DNA of 21,000 nt. Source: Prorocentrum cordatum (Eukaryota > Sar > Dinophyceae > Prorocentrales > Prorocentraceae). The first letter of the stretch is position 1, and each line of letters starts with the position of its first letter. The stretch spans positions 649,693-670,692 of the forward strand of contig CAUYUJ010003891.1 in the NCBI GenBank assembly GCA_963575745.1, written 5' to 3'. Below the pieces are notes generated by a model. That model was given only the letters and a program-made list of their open reading frames with translations, made no database searches and was not told the origin of the DNA. Below, one piece after another: positions 8,666 to 16,871 of this stretch. A program made the position numbers and the translations under genes.

Positions 8666-9400
8666 TATGAACGTCTTTCTGCAACTCTGCCATGCTATCT
8701 TCTGCGCGCGGCAAGACCTTCCTTGGGCGCAGCCAGAGTATGCTGGTTTACCTCGTGCCTGTGCGAACGCAGAATATCAATCGACGCGCGGCGCTGCGGC
8801 CAGGAAAGTGGCCGGGAGCTGCAATATGCTTTTGGCAACGAGCCCGCGTGCGCAAAACCATGGCCAATGTCGCGCGCCAAAGCCTCATCGGGCCACTTCA
8901 GATACGATGTGAAATGCTTGGGAAGCGGACCGTGCAACGGCTGCGCCAATTTCTGCACGTCGCCAGGTTGCGACGACGCCCGCTGCACTCGATCCGGCCG
9001 CAGACCCGCCGCGAGCTTCAATAGCCATCGCAGAGTGCCCCAGCGGCGCACCCCCAAAGACTCCGGCGAGAGCGTCGCGACGTTGCGGATTGCAGCCTGG
9101 AGGTCATCACCCATAATCGACTATGCCGCGGCAAATGGATGCGTGACGGTTGCGGCAAATTGGATATGCTCCTTCGGAAACAACCCTTTTGGCGCGCCTA
9201 AGCCGTCTGTCACAAACGCTTGCCTGACGTCCGAGTCCGTCGCGCACGGCGTCGCCATCGTCGTCGAGTTGGCACTGCAGCTTGCGAAGCATGGCGACTT
9301 GGACGCCGACAGCCTCGCCATCCAGCTCGCCAGGGTCTGCTCGAAAATCTGGCTGTGCCCGCAAGTCCCGCGCCCGCAATTTGAATGTGCTCAAATCGCA
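8666..9400 (-). pseudogene. Retroelement pre-RT region
   Basis: The frame from about 9321 reads DVRQAFVTDGLGAPKGLFP, KEHIQFAATVTHPFAAA, a TAG at 9123-9121, then MGDDLQAAIRNVATLSPESL, WGTLRWLLKLAAGLRPD, HFTSYLKWPDEALARDIGHG and APKEGLA. The order (GL.P..H...A....HPF, an alpha-helical stretch, LL.WPD.AL..... GF) is one I associate with the region before RT in dinoflagellate retroelements. From 9400 to about 9320 the sensible reading is in another frame (LDGEAVGVQVAMLRKLQCQL). Between 8714 and 8640 two frames alternate (EDSMAELQKDVHIGA, then GEWKTR), so at least two more indels are present. Confidence 0.55.
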
Positions 9401-9835
9401 ATATGGCAATTGTACATGTGGTACCAATATCGCCCCTGGGACATTGGTGTGAGCGATCGGCAGCCCCATCGGCGCCGTGCGCTCCGCGCGGAAACGGCAG
9501 CGCAGTCAGCTGCCCGACGCCCTCGCGCCAGGAGCGCGCCATCCCAAGAAAGTGCCGCAACCGTGAATCTTGCGACGCGGTCGCCATGAACGGCGCCGCG
9601 CCTCCCTGGCATGCACCCGGGAGCTGCGCCAGGGCCAATTCAAATAAGTTCTACAGCAGCACCTGCTCCGCGTGCACAGCGCCCAGACCAGGCAGCCCGC
9701 GCATGTGCGACCACGAGCGCTGCGCTGGCAGTGCCCGCTGCGAATGCCAATGGACAGGGAGGATAGCCATGAGCGCCTTGACCCTTCCGCCCATAATTTG
9801 CTGCTTGAACCGCTGAATATCCCTCGCTCAAGCGA
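9401..9835 (-). pseudogene. Retroelement central region, frame-shifted, with TAG
   Basis: In this stretch the protein-like minus-strand frame is RFKQQIMGGRVKALMAILPV, HWHSQRALPAQRSWSHMRGL, PGLGAVHAEQVLL, a TAG at 9653-9651, then NLFELALAQLPGACQGG, MATASQDSRLRHFLGMARSW and VGQLTALPF. It differs from the frame used on either side, so indels occur near 9830 and 9450. I cannot name the domain. Its place between a Lys/Gly-rich linker and the pre-RT region marks it as part of the same polyprotein. Confidence 0.5.
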
Positions 9836-10545
9836 CGCGCCCCCCCCTTGCATAAGCGAATTCTTGAATAAGCGCCGAAAGCCCTCACTCTGAAAACCGC
9901 CGACGCCCCTGGAGAGCCATCGTCTAGAATCAAAACACGTTGGCCGCCTGGGTTCTGAGACTGCTCAACAACCAGGCGCTCCGACACGCGGGATGTAGGC
10001 CCACTCGCAGCTGCTCCTCGGGGGTCCCGCAGAACCACGAATGTCTCTGGCCTCTCCTCCCCAGGGCTTGCCGGCGCCCTTTCCTGCGCCCCGATGGGCC
10101 TCCTTCTTGGCGCAGACGCCCTGCCGAGACTTCTGCTTCTTGGCCTGTCGGTCGGATATGTTCCCATCCCCTCCTGGCGCCCGCTTGCCCTGCTTGCCGC
10201 CGCATTTGCCGTCGGCGCGAAACGAACGGCCTTTGCCACGCCGGACAAGTAATTGGCCCGATTCTCCATCAAGACCTGCTGCTTGGCCAACTCCCTGGCG
10301 GTCTGGGCAGAACGGCGTGCTAGGGTGTCCGCCGCGGCCTGCTGCTTCGCCAGGGCGGACTCCTCGGCCGCCTGCAAGCCTGCACCCGCGGACGCCGAAG
10401 CTGACCCACTCGAGGTGCCCGTCCCGATTGCTCTCAGAAGCGGCTGCAACCTGGTCATGACTGTGCTCCAAATATGATCGTCCTTCTGTCCGGCCAACTG
10501 CAAGAGCTTCACTGCCGGGTCACGTCGCTCAGCTCGCTGCGCCTA
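9836..10545 (-). pseudogene. Retroelement ORF1 C-terminal part and basic linker
   Basis: Directly after the TAG at 10545-10543 the same frame continues as AQRAERRDPAVKLLQLAGQK, DDHIWSTVMTRLQPLLRAIG, a Ser/Ala linker and a likely coiled coil (EESALAKQQAAADTLARRSA, TARELAKQQVLM). From about 10225 to 10070 a neighbouring frame gives a Lys/Gly-rich basic segment (KCGGKQGKRAPG, RQAKKQKSRQGVCAKKEA), plausible for nucleic-acid binding. The first frame then returns with FVVLRDPRGAAASG, LVVEQSQNPGG and RVLILDDGSPG. Two compensating indels explain this. Confidence 0.5.
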
Positions 10546-11460
10546 GCTCCTCCGCAACAGGTCGTCGTGCACGAAGGCGCACACCGGAGAGCCGCGTTGC
10601 ATGGCCTCCTCCTGCGCCAACGTGAGGATGTGATCGACGTAAACCATCCCCGTCGCCCAGTCGATTTGCTGCGTGCCGACTGCCAGGATGACGTACCGCA
10701 TGAAGGCGCCAGCCCACTGCGCTGTAGTGCGGAACGCTCGCGGCGTGGCAGATGCAGCTTTGAATGCCGCCGCAAGATTGGACACTGTCGCCTCCGAGGA
10801 ACCATCCGCAAACGGCGCCTGCTCAACGCTCGGGGCCGCCCCTTCGATGGACTCGGCAGAGATCCACATGGGCAGAATGTCAGCGGACGTGATGTCTACG
10901 TACATGAAAGGCTGCCGCGGCGCTGCGTCTGCTTTCGCCAAAGTCGTGAACGCATTCATGAGTTGCCACTGCTTCTGCAGCACCTGCATGTGGTAAGGCA
11001 GCTCCTCCATGCCCGCGTCTTTGAGTAGCCACTTGACGTCCACCGCGGGCGAAGTCGCCGCCGACAGTGCGCAAGCTACCGCCAGCGCGCTCGTTGTATC
11101 TCCCACATGCGCCAAATCAGCCAGATTCACCTGCGGAGCTGCTGGCTTCGGCTGCTGCGGATTCTGCGGCGCTGTCGCCGTGTTCACGGGCATCGCGGCC
11201 GCAATCCTTGCGGTCTGCTCTGCCCAGCGCACCGCTCTGCGAACCAGCGCATTCTGTCCAATCGCATCCGCGGCAGGGGCCCCGGGCACAGCCAATAGCT
11301 CCCCAGGGTTGACACCATCGAGCTGTGCCGACGTCTGCAGAAACGCGAGACTGTGAAAGAAAACTGCAACGGCATCCACGTCCTCTTGGTGTGGAGCCGT
11401 AGAATAAACGCTCGCAACCCACTGGGCCCACTGTCACTGTGCCTGGTCCCACTGAGCCAT
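10543..11460 (-). pseudogene. Retroelement ORF1 / gag-like N-terminal protein
   Basis: The ATG at 11460 starts MAQWDQAQ, followed by a TGA at 11436-11434, then QWAQWVASVYSTAPHQEDVD and an open frame of about 290 codons to the TAG at 10545. Visible stretches are VFFHSLAFLQTSAQLDG, RRAVRWAEQTARIAAA, a Pro/Gln linker, ALAVACALSAATSPAVDVKW, LLKDAGMEELPYHMQVLQKQ and YVDHILTLAQEEAM. I chose this start because it is the first ATG after the relic spliced leader, with a 41-base 5' leader. The protein is alpha-helical in character and its position before RT suggests a structural (gag-like) role. No zinc knuckle is seen in this part. Confidence 0.6.
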
Positions 11461-11501
11461 GCCGCTCCCGTTGAATCAAAGTTGGGGAGAAAGCGAAAGT
11501 G

Positions 11502-11513
11502 CTTGAGCCAAAA
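11502..11513 (-). other. Relic dinoflagellate spliced leader (3' 12 bases)
   Basis: The minus strand reads TTTTGGCTCAAG, identical to the last 12 bases of the 22-base DinoSL that is trans-spliced to dinoflagellate mRNAs. The preceding ten bases do not match, as in truncated relics. It sits 41 bases before the ATG at 11460. About 42 kb of strand was searched, so a chance match of 12 bases is unlikely (roughly 0.003 expected). It implies that a trans-spliced transcript was copied back into DNA. Confidence 0.75.
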
Positions 11514-11594
11514 CCGGCGGCCCTTCGGAGCGATCTGGGCGCCTCCGGAACGCTCCCTGTGAGGCGCGACTGCTGGAGAGCATCCCGAGACTGG

Positions 11595-11654
11595 AAAACC
11601 GTCGAGCACCGACCAAAACCGTCGAGCGCCGACCAAAACCGTCGAGCGACGACA
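11595..11654. repeat. 20-bp tandem repeat, three copies
   Basis: AAAACCGTCGAGC(A/G)CCGACC is repeated at 11595, 11615 and 11635. The third copy is slightly altered at its end. A fragment (GCGTCGAGCACCGGCC) recurs near 11700. Confidence 0.85.
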
Positions 11655-11833
11655 AAAAATCCACCGATTGCCGACACAAACCCCTCCCGACACCGGCAAA
11701 GCGTCGAGCACCGGCCACAGCCCTGGCAGCCCTGGCAAGCCTCGCACTCGACCCCCGGAGCCCGTCCTCCCCGGAGCCCGCCCGTCCCTCGCGCTGCCCG
11801 GCACCTCCGCTCCCATGGCGGAGTGCGGAGGGC

Positions 11834-12017
11834 GGAGGAGGAGGAGGAGAAGGAGAAGGAGAAAGAGGAGGAGGAGGAGGAGGAGGAGGAGGAGGAGGAG
11901 AAAGAGGAGGAGGGGGATAAAGAGGAGAAAGAGGAGGAGAAAGAGGAGGGGGAGGAGAAGGAGAAAGAGGAGGAGGAGGAGGAGGAGGAGGAGGAGGAGG
12001 AGGAGGAGGAGGAGGAG
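11834..12017. repeat. GGA/GAAGGA purine microsatellite
   Basis: About 184 bases of almost pure purine on the plus strand. It is mainly GGA with AGAAGGAGAAAG variants in the first half and clean GGA in the second. Poly-Glu, poly-Arg, poly-Pro or poly-Ser frames through it are artefacts. Confidence 0.95.
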
Positions 12018-12824
12018 CCCCACCCCGGCACCCGCCGCGGCCCGGCCCTCCGCTCCCGTCTCCGCGACCGCTGGGCGCGCCCAGCTCGGGACACCGCCCG
12101 CCTGCCCCACCGACGGTGCCCCCGCTCCTCCCCTGCCCCCCTCGCGTCCGTGGGGAGCCCACACAGGACGTTCAGTCGGGGGCTTGACCTCAGGAACCCT
12201 AAATGAGGAACGAGGCCCCTTTCTTCCATAAGCTAATCTTCGATTTCCTGTCGGAGACCTAAGGAAAGCCTGAGGCAAGCTGTGAAACACTCAGGGAACG
12301 CAGAGCCCCTCCCCAACGAGAAGGGTTCCTTCTTCAGCGCCCCGACTGTACGCACCCAGCTGTGTACATGAACCCGGCCCCTCGATCCGCGAGACTGGCC
12401 GCGTGACACGAGCATTCGGGCCATTGCGTGCTCTCGAAACCGGCGTGGACTCATGTGCGTGTACGGCCTGCCTTCGCTCCTGAGTCCAGCGCAAGCTCGG
12501 AGACGCGCCGGCCTGGGCCAGCGCGAAGTGGTCGGCGGAGGGCGGGGGCGCGGGGTCGGCCCCGGGGTGGCTCCCAAGCCCGGGCCAGCCGGAAGACCTC
12601 GGAGGGGACCGGCGGACCCCTCTGAGCGCCGAGCCCCGCTGCGCGAGCCCGCCACGTGCTGAGCACTTCCTCGGGGTGGAGGGCTCGGGGTGAAGTCCTC
12701 ATGGGCTTTTTGCACCTCGGGAGTCAATCCGCCTCGTGATTCACCTTTTGCAGATTCGAGCCTCGAACACCAATCGAAACGGCATTTCAGATGTCACCCT
12801 TCGCCCTCCACTCAAAGAAAATGC
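12018..12824. other. No convincing gene
   Basis: GC-rich sequence. A minus-strand frame 12727-12233 begins MTPEVQKAHEDFTPSPPP and ends ECFTACLRLSLGLRQEIED, but its middle is Arg/Pro/Gly-rich without recognisable pattern. I do not call it. Confidence 0.5.
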
Positions 12825-12965
12825 TCAGACGCGGGCCCCGACAGGTCTGGCCTCCGGACCGACCAGCCGAGCGAGGCCGCGAGCGGGGCCTCGCGCGGGG
12901 CGCGCGGCTCGCGGGCCGCCAGGGAAAGGGCCCCGCTCCTCCTGGGCGATCTTCATCACCAGCTC
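12825..12965 (-). CDS. Possible exon of an unidentified gene
   Basis: On the minus strand a long C/T tract ends in CCCCCCTTGCAG/G at 12966. It is followed by a frame reading ELVMKIAQEERGPFPGG that runs to a stop at 12825. AG followed by G is the usual dinoflagellate acceptor context. Only the first 15-20 residues look like protein; the rest is Pro/Ala/Arg-rich. The exon may therefore end earlier. No neighbouring exon identified. Confidence 0.3.
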   Translation of the reverse strand, partial: ELVMKIAQEERGPFPGGPRAARPARGPARGLARLVGPEARPVGARV

Positions 12966-13050
12966 CTGCAAGGGGGGGAAAGGGGGGCTCAAGAGGGCGA
13001 AGAGAAGAAGGGGCAGAGGAGAGAGGAGAGAAGAGAGATTTCCCTCCACC
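12966..13050 (-). promoter_or_regulatory. Polypyrimidine tract and splice acceptor
   Basis: About 80 bases rich in CTCTCC, CTTCTTCTC and CCCCTTTCCCCCC on the minus strand lead into TTGCAG/G. This is the best splice-acceptor signal in the window. Confidence 0.45.
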
Positions 13051-13059
13051 GCGCAGGGG

Positions 13060-13394
13060 TCTAGCCACTGGGGCCCACGTGAAATGGACCCAAATCTACC
13101 GGGGAGAAACTGGAGCCTTGCCAGCTCCGTAAAGCTGTCTCACGAAGGGCCAATGGACAAGAACCCGATCCTCATTCCCATGATTGGGGTGTTTGCTTTG
13201 CTAAAGTCGACGCAGCTTGTGCTGTGTTGCCTCATTACACCCTGCGAAATGCTTAAGAAATCATGGGTTAAGAAATTCACAGTCTCAGAACTTGAATAAA
13301 GACCCAACATTTCTAATAAAACCTTAGGATTTACATTGAAACGTTAAGAATAATCGAGACTCTGGCCGAAAACTTAAGTTTTCTTAAGCATCGC
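13060..13394. other. AT-richer stretch with 16-bp palindrome
   Basis: Base composition drops in GC here. GAAAACTTAAGTTTTC at 13368-13383 is a perfect palindrome, and CTTAAG or TTAAG recurs nearby. AATAAA occurs at 13295 and 13315 on the plus strand, but dinoflagellates are not known to rely on it. A plus-strand frame ending at 13299 (NPILIPMIGVFALLKSTQLV) may be chance. Confidence 0.5.
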
Positions 13395-14250
13395 CTAAGG
13401 TGTAGGACCCCAAAACTGGGGCAGACCTTGCGCAAGCCCAATGCTTCCGTGGAGGCGCACTGGCCAACGCCTCCTGCAAAACAGCCGCGCGTCATCCACC
13501 TCGGCCTCGAGCCGCAGGGCGAGCCCACACCAATCAATGTCATGGGCGTGGGCGAATTCAGTCACGCACTGAAAACTAGGTGGCACATCGCTCTGCCTAC
13601 ACTCCAGCTGGTCCAAGGAACTGTGGGGGGTCACCGAAGACCTCAAACATTGCGTGCACTGCCAGCGGGAGCTTCCGACATGGGTAGAATCGCAAACGAT
13701 TCTGCAGGAGGGGACCTTGGGGCAGTGTGCCCGCCCGAAGTCCTTCCATTCAACTCGGGGGGCTGGCTCCGAAGCACGGACACGGGCAGCAGCTACAACG
13801 AATTTCGAAACCCGCGCAAGCTGATCTTCATTCAAGATGGGCCAGGGTGGGGCCGCGGATATCGCGCAGCTTGCAGGCCAACGTGGCAGCCTGGTCGGCC
13901 TGGTCATTTATAACCAGGCCCTCCATTCAGCGGGGGAAGCGGAGCTCCCAAGAACCTCAACATGGGCCCTCCATGGCCTTCCGTTTGTAACGCTCTGAAG
14001 AAGCGGCATCTTGCCGCGGCAACCCTCTCCAGAAGCCAGCGAAAAGACTCCTGGGGGTCGCTCCAGCCACTGGTGCGGGCGACTGAGAGGAGCGCCAGGC
14101 AATCCCCAGTGCAGTCGCAGAAGCCATCACTACATCTGGCCCCTCCCTACAAACCCTGGTGCTCCGCCTCCTCGGCCGCCTGGGCCGAAATGGGCGAGAG
14201 GGCCCCTGGAGAACGGTGGAGCTTGCCCGCGGCCGGGCCCCACCGCGCAT
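13395..14250 (-). pseudogene. Decayed retroelement tail, probably LINE C-terminus
   Basis: Minus-strand pieces in order: VMASATALGIAWRSSQSP and FAGFWRGLPRQDAASSERYK (one frame), GLVINDQADQAATLACKLRD (second frame), then QLARVSKFVVAAARV, AHCPKVPSCRIVCDSTHVG, RWQCTQCLRSSV, VTEFAHAHDIDWCGLAL and DDARLFCRR (third frame), ending at 13395. Spaced Cys and His residues followed by an FCRRC-like element resemble the Cys/His-rich tail after the RT of LINEs that I associate with dinoflagellates. Here the last Cys pair is lost (FCRRRWP). At least two frame changes and no RT core are present, so it is a 5'-truncated dead copy. Family call is inference. Confidence 0.4.
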
Positions 14251-14470
14251 CCCCGGGCCCCCCCGCGACGAAGCGACTCGAGCAACAAAGTCGAGGCCGA
14301 GCCGTCAGCGGCCCCGGGTGGATAGGCATCGGTTTACGGAGCAGCGGCCCCGGCAACGGTCGGAACGCACGGACAAAACGCATCTCCGCGCGCATCATGG
14401 TGCGAACGTCGCACATTACGCTCGCTCGTGGCCCCGTCAGCTCCGACGAGAACATCGACGGTCAAACGCC

Positions 14471-14472
14471 CA

Positions 14473-14506
<34 letters not shown>

Positions 14507-14508
14507 TG
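14471..14508. repeat. (AT)15 in a perfect 38-bp palindrome
   Basis: An AT run of 30 bases (14475-14504) is bounded by CACG and CGTG, making a perfect palindrome that can extrude as a cruciform. Confidence 0.95.
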
Positions 14509-14755
14509 CGTGCTTCGGCGCGCAGCTACGACGCACGGCGGACACCCGTGCACCGCGCCGACGGTCGGATGCAAAATGGTTTCAGACAGATGCCGCTGCC
14601 ACCCGATGTGTCCCGCCTCCGTGGCGCCCGTGACCTGAGCGGCACGCAGTGCGCTGCGGCTGGCGCTGCACCGCTCGGAAACGGCGCGCAGTGGCCTCGC
14701 GGGACTCGCACAGCTTCCGTGGGAAACGCGCGGACAGCGCCAGCACCTGAGCCCA

Positions 14756-14883
14756 GACGAGGACGACGAGGACGACGAGGAGGAGGAGGAGGAGGAGGAG
14801 GAGGAGGACGACGAGGACGACGAGGACGACGAGGAGGAAGAGGAGGAGGAGGAGGAGGAGGAGGAGGAGGAGGAGGAGGAGGA
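14756..14883. repeat. GAC/GAG trinucleotide microsatellite
   Basis: GACGAG blocks pass into GGA runs on the plus strand for about 128 bases. Long low-complexity frames across it are artefacts. Confidence 0.95.
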
Positions 14884-15033
14884 AACGAAGGTCGCCCTCG
14901 AGGGAGCCCGCTGCCCGCTGGGCCACCGGAGCCCCGATGAGGGCCCCAATGTACCCAGGGCGCCAGTGCCGCCTCCTCTGGCGACGGCGCGCGCCGATGT
15001 TTGATATGGAGAAGGGACCCGTCGCCGATCCGC
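14884..15033. other. Spacer between triplet tracts, no gene
   Basis: 150 bases of unique GC-rich sequence. I see no gene or signal. Confidence 0.6.
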
Positions 15034-15168
15034 AGGAGGAGGAGGAGGAGGAGGAGGAGGAGGAGGAGGAGGAGGAGGAGGAGGAGGAGGGGAGGAGGAG
15101 GAGGAGGAGGAGGAGGAGGAGGAGGAGGAGGAGGAGGAGGAGGAGGAGGAGGAGGAGGAGGAGGGGGG
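15034..15168. repeat. GGA trinucleotide microsatellite
   Basis: About 45 copies of GGA/AGG on the plus strand with one interruption near 15079. Confidence 0.95.
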
Positions 15169-15261
15169 CCGGCCCGTGATGGCCCCAGCCAATCTGGACG
15201 CCCGTCGGGCCAGCCCACTATGGCCCCGGGCGCGGCGCGGCTCCAGGAAGCGTCGTGCGAA

Positions 15262-15510
15262 TTTAAGGGCTCTGGCAGCCCCTGCAGGTGTGCGCGTGCG
15301 TCGACTCGTCCTTCTCCCGCTCCCCCCACAAGGAGGATGTACAAGGAGGCGGGAGGAAGATATGCGGGGCCAAGCGGACACACGCCTGAAAAACACGACT
15401 GTCGGCATGCTTCGCAAGAGTTGCTGCCGTGAGATGGGCTGGTGGGGATACGCGAAGCGTAAGGACTTTAAGGGCTCTGGCAGCCCTTGCAGGTGTGCGC
15501 GTGCGTCGAC
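15262..15510. repeat. Pair of 44-bp direct repeats 205 bp apart
   Basis: 15262-15305 and 15467-15510 match at 43 of 44 bases. Both begin TTTAAGGGCTCTGGCAGCCC and end GTGCGTCGAC. The copies bracket a 161-base unique spacer, as a small tandem duplication or two copies of a dispersed repeat would. Confidence 0.9.
15433..15460. repeat. 28-bp dispersed repeat, copy 1
   Basis: Begins GATGGGCTGGTGGGGATACG and ends CGAAGCGT. An identical copy lies at 16844-16871 at the edge of the satellite insertion. Confidence 0.85.
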
Positions 15511-15540
15511 CATGGTTCGGGCGCGGTTTATTGAGGGATG

Positions 15541-15705
15541 AAAAAACGACCCTACCCTGGGTTGCAAGTGCGTGGTCTGTAAACCGCCTGGGAACCCCCG
15601 AAGCCTAGAGCCGCCAGGACGCGGCACATCACGCAGGGTTTCCCCTGTCAGCCCACAGGAGTTTCAGCGCACAGCGCCTCATAAACCAGGGTAGGGGCGT
15701 TTTTT
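15541..15705. repeat. 165-bp segment with near-perfect 22-bp inverted repeats
   Basis: AAAAAACGACCCTACCCTGG (plus GTT) at 15541-15563 is matched in inverse at 15684-15705 with one mismatch and one extra base. The interior is about 120 bases and holds a small hairpin (CCTGT..ACAGG near 15650). The size and termini suggest a MITE-like element, but no clear target duplication is visible. Confidence 0.6.
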
Positions 15706-16387
15706 CTGCCCTTGACGTAAACTGTTGAGGCGCAGTTCATCCGCGTCGCAAGTGCGACTCCCATGAACGGTCTTCAAGTGAGAACTCTGGCATCCGTGTC
15801 AGGAGCAGTTCAACTGCATGAATTTCAAGCGTGGTGCAGCCATGGTCCCGGGGTGGTTCAGTTGCGGTTCAGGTTTGGTTCAGGCGTTGCTCAGGCGCAA
15901 TTCAGCCGTGGCGCGTGCGCGACTCGAGCAGGCGAGCTGCAAGTAGGAACTCTGGCATGCGTGCCAAGTGTGGTTCAGCCGTGGTTTAAGCGTGGTTCAA
16001 GTGTGGTTCAGGCGTGGCTCTTGTGTGCTTCAGGCGCGGTTCAGCCACGGCGATGGTGCGACTGAAGCAAACGACATGTAAATAGGAACTCTAGCATCCG
16101 GCTGAGGTGTGGTTCCGCAGTGGCTCAAGCGCGTTGCAGGTGTGGTCCAAGCGTAATTTCGGTGTGATTCAGGCGCGCGTCAGCCGCGGCGCGGTTGCGA
16201 CTCGAGCACAAGTAACGCAAGCTGGATTTCTGGCTGCTGTTTCAGGAGAGGTTCAGCCATGGGTCAGGCGTGGCACGGGTGTGGCTCAGGTGTAGGGCGG
16301 GCGCGACCAAGCAAACGAAATCCCACCAGCCCTCTGGGCGTCGGTGGTTTAGAGCGTTTCCTCTTCCACCCCTCCTTCTTCCCCTTC

Positions 16388-16409
16388 GGGGAGGGGTTTA
16401 CCCCTCCCC
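16388..16409. repeat. Perfect 9-bp GC hairpin with 4-base loop
   Basis: GGGGAGGGG, loop TTTA, CCCCTCCCC. A second palindrome, GCCCCCCAGGGGGGC, lies at 16514-16528. No T-run follows. Confidence 0.85.
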
Positions 16410-16700
16410 CTACCCCCTCCCCACTGACCTGGACAGGGGGGGCCGCGGGTAGTTAGAGCGTCCAAGAACGACCCCTGGGAGGGCTAAAATTCGCCACCCC
16501 TCACGAGGATCGTGCCCCCCAGGGGGGCGACGCTAAAAAATGCTTCCCCCTTCTGCGATCGATGTCCTCCAAGAGGGCCTCAAGCGACGTCTCGGACTCT
16601 CCTCTTGCGCCCTGCGCGCGAGCGGGCGGAACGCCGCCCGCCCGCCCGCGAGGCCCAAGAGCCCACCAAAACGTTCGAAGATACCTCCAAGACGCCACCA

Positions 16701-16798
16701 GGGAAGAGGAAGAGGCGGAGGAGGAGGAGGAGGAGGAGGAGGAGGAAGGGAGGAGGAGGAGGAGAAGGCGGAGGAGAAGGAGGAAGAGGGGGAGGAGA
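16701..16798. repeat. GGA/GAAGGA purine tract
   Basis: About 98 bases of nearly pure purine on the plus strand inside insertion 1. Confidence 0.9.
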
Positions 16799-16843
16799 AC
16801 AGCTGCCGATCATCGGCGCTCTTCGTTCGAGTGCCTGGTGTAG

Positions 16844-16871
16844 GATGGGCTGGTGGGGATACGCGAAGCGT
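16844..16871. repeat. 28-bp dispersed repeat, copy 2
   Basis: Identical to 15433-15460. It ends 13 bases before the satellite resumes. Confidence 0.85.

Larger units (their letters stand above)
6724..11513 (-). mobile_element. Decayed retrotransposon with relic spliced leader
   Basis: Read 11513 to 6724 on the minus strand, the segment holds a relic DinoSL, an ORF1/gag-like protein from the ATG at 11460, a Lys/Gly-rich linker, a pre-RT region, a reverse transcriptase, a ~1-kb interruption and the post-palm region. Much of it shares one frame (11460 to about 10230, parts of 10060-9840, and 9321-8695), with excursions caused by indels. At least four stops fall inside it: TGA at 11436, TAG at 10545, 9653 and 9123. 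The order resembles dinoflagellate retroelements of DIRS or Ty3-like type. RNase H and a recombinase or integrase are missing because the element ends at the sulfotransferase-like exon. No long terminal repeats were seen. Assignment to DIRS versus Ty3-like is inference. Confidence 0.7.

Noticed and set aside
11117-12290. Long minus-strand frames around the GGA tract
   Set aside because: They are open because of the triplet repeat, and they overlap the well-supported ORF1 frame at their lower end.
13295-13320. Two AATAAA strings as polyadenylation signals
   Set aside because: No supported plus-strand gene ends here, and this hexamer is not characteristic of dinoflagellates.
14437-15627. 396-codon minus-strand frame rich in Ser/Pro
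   Set aside because: It is produced by the GAC/GAG and GGA tracts and the AT run. The joining parts have no protein character.
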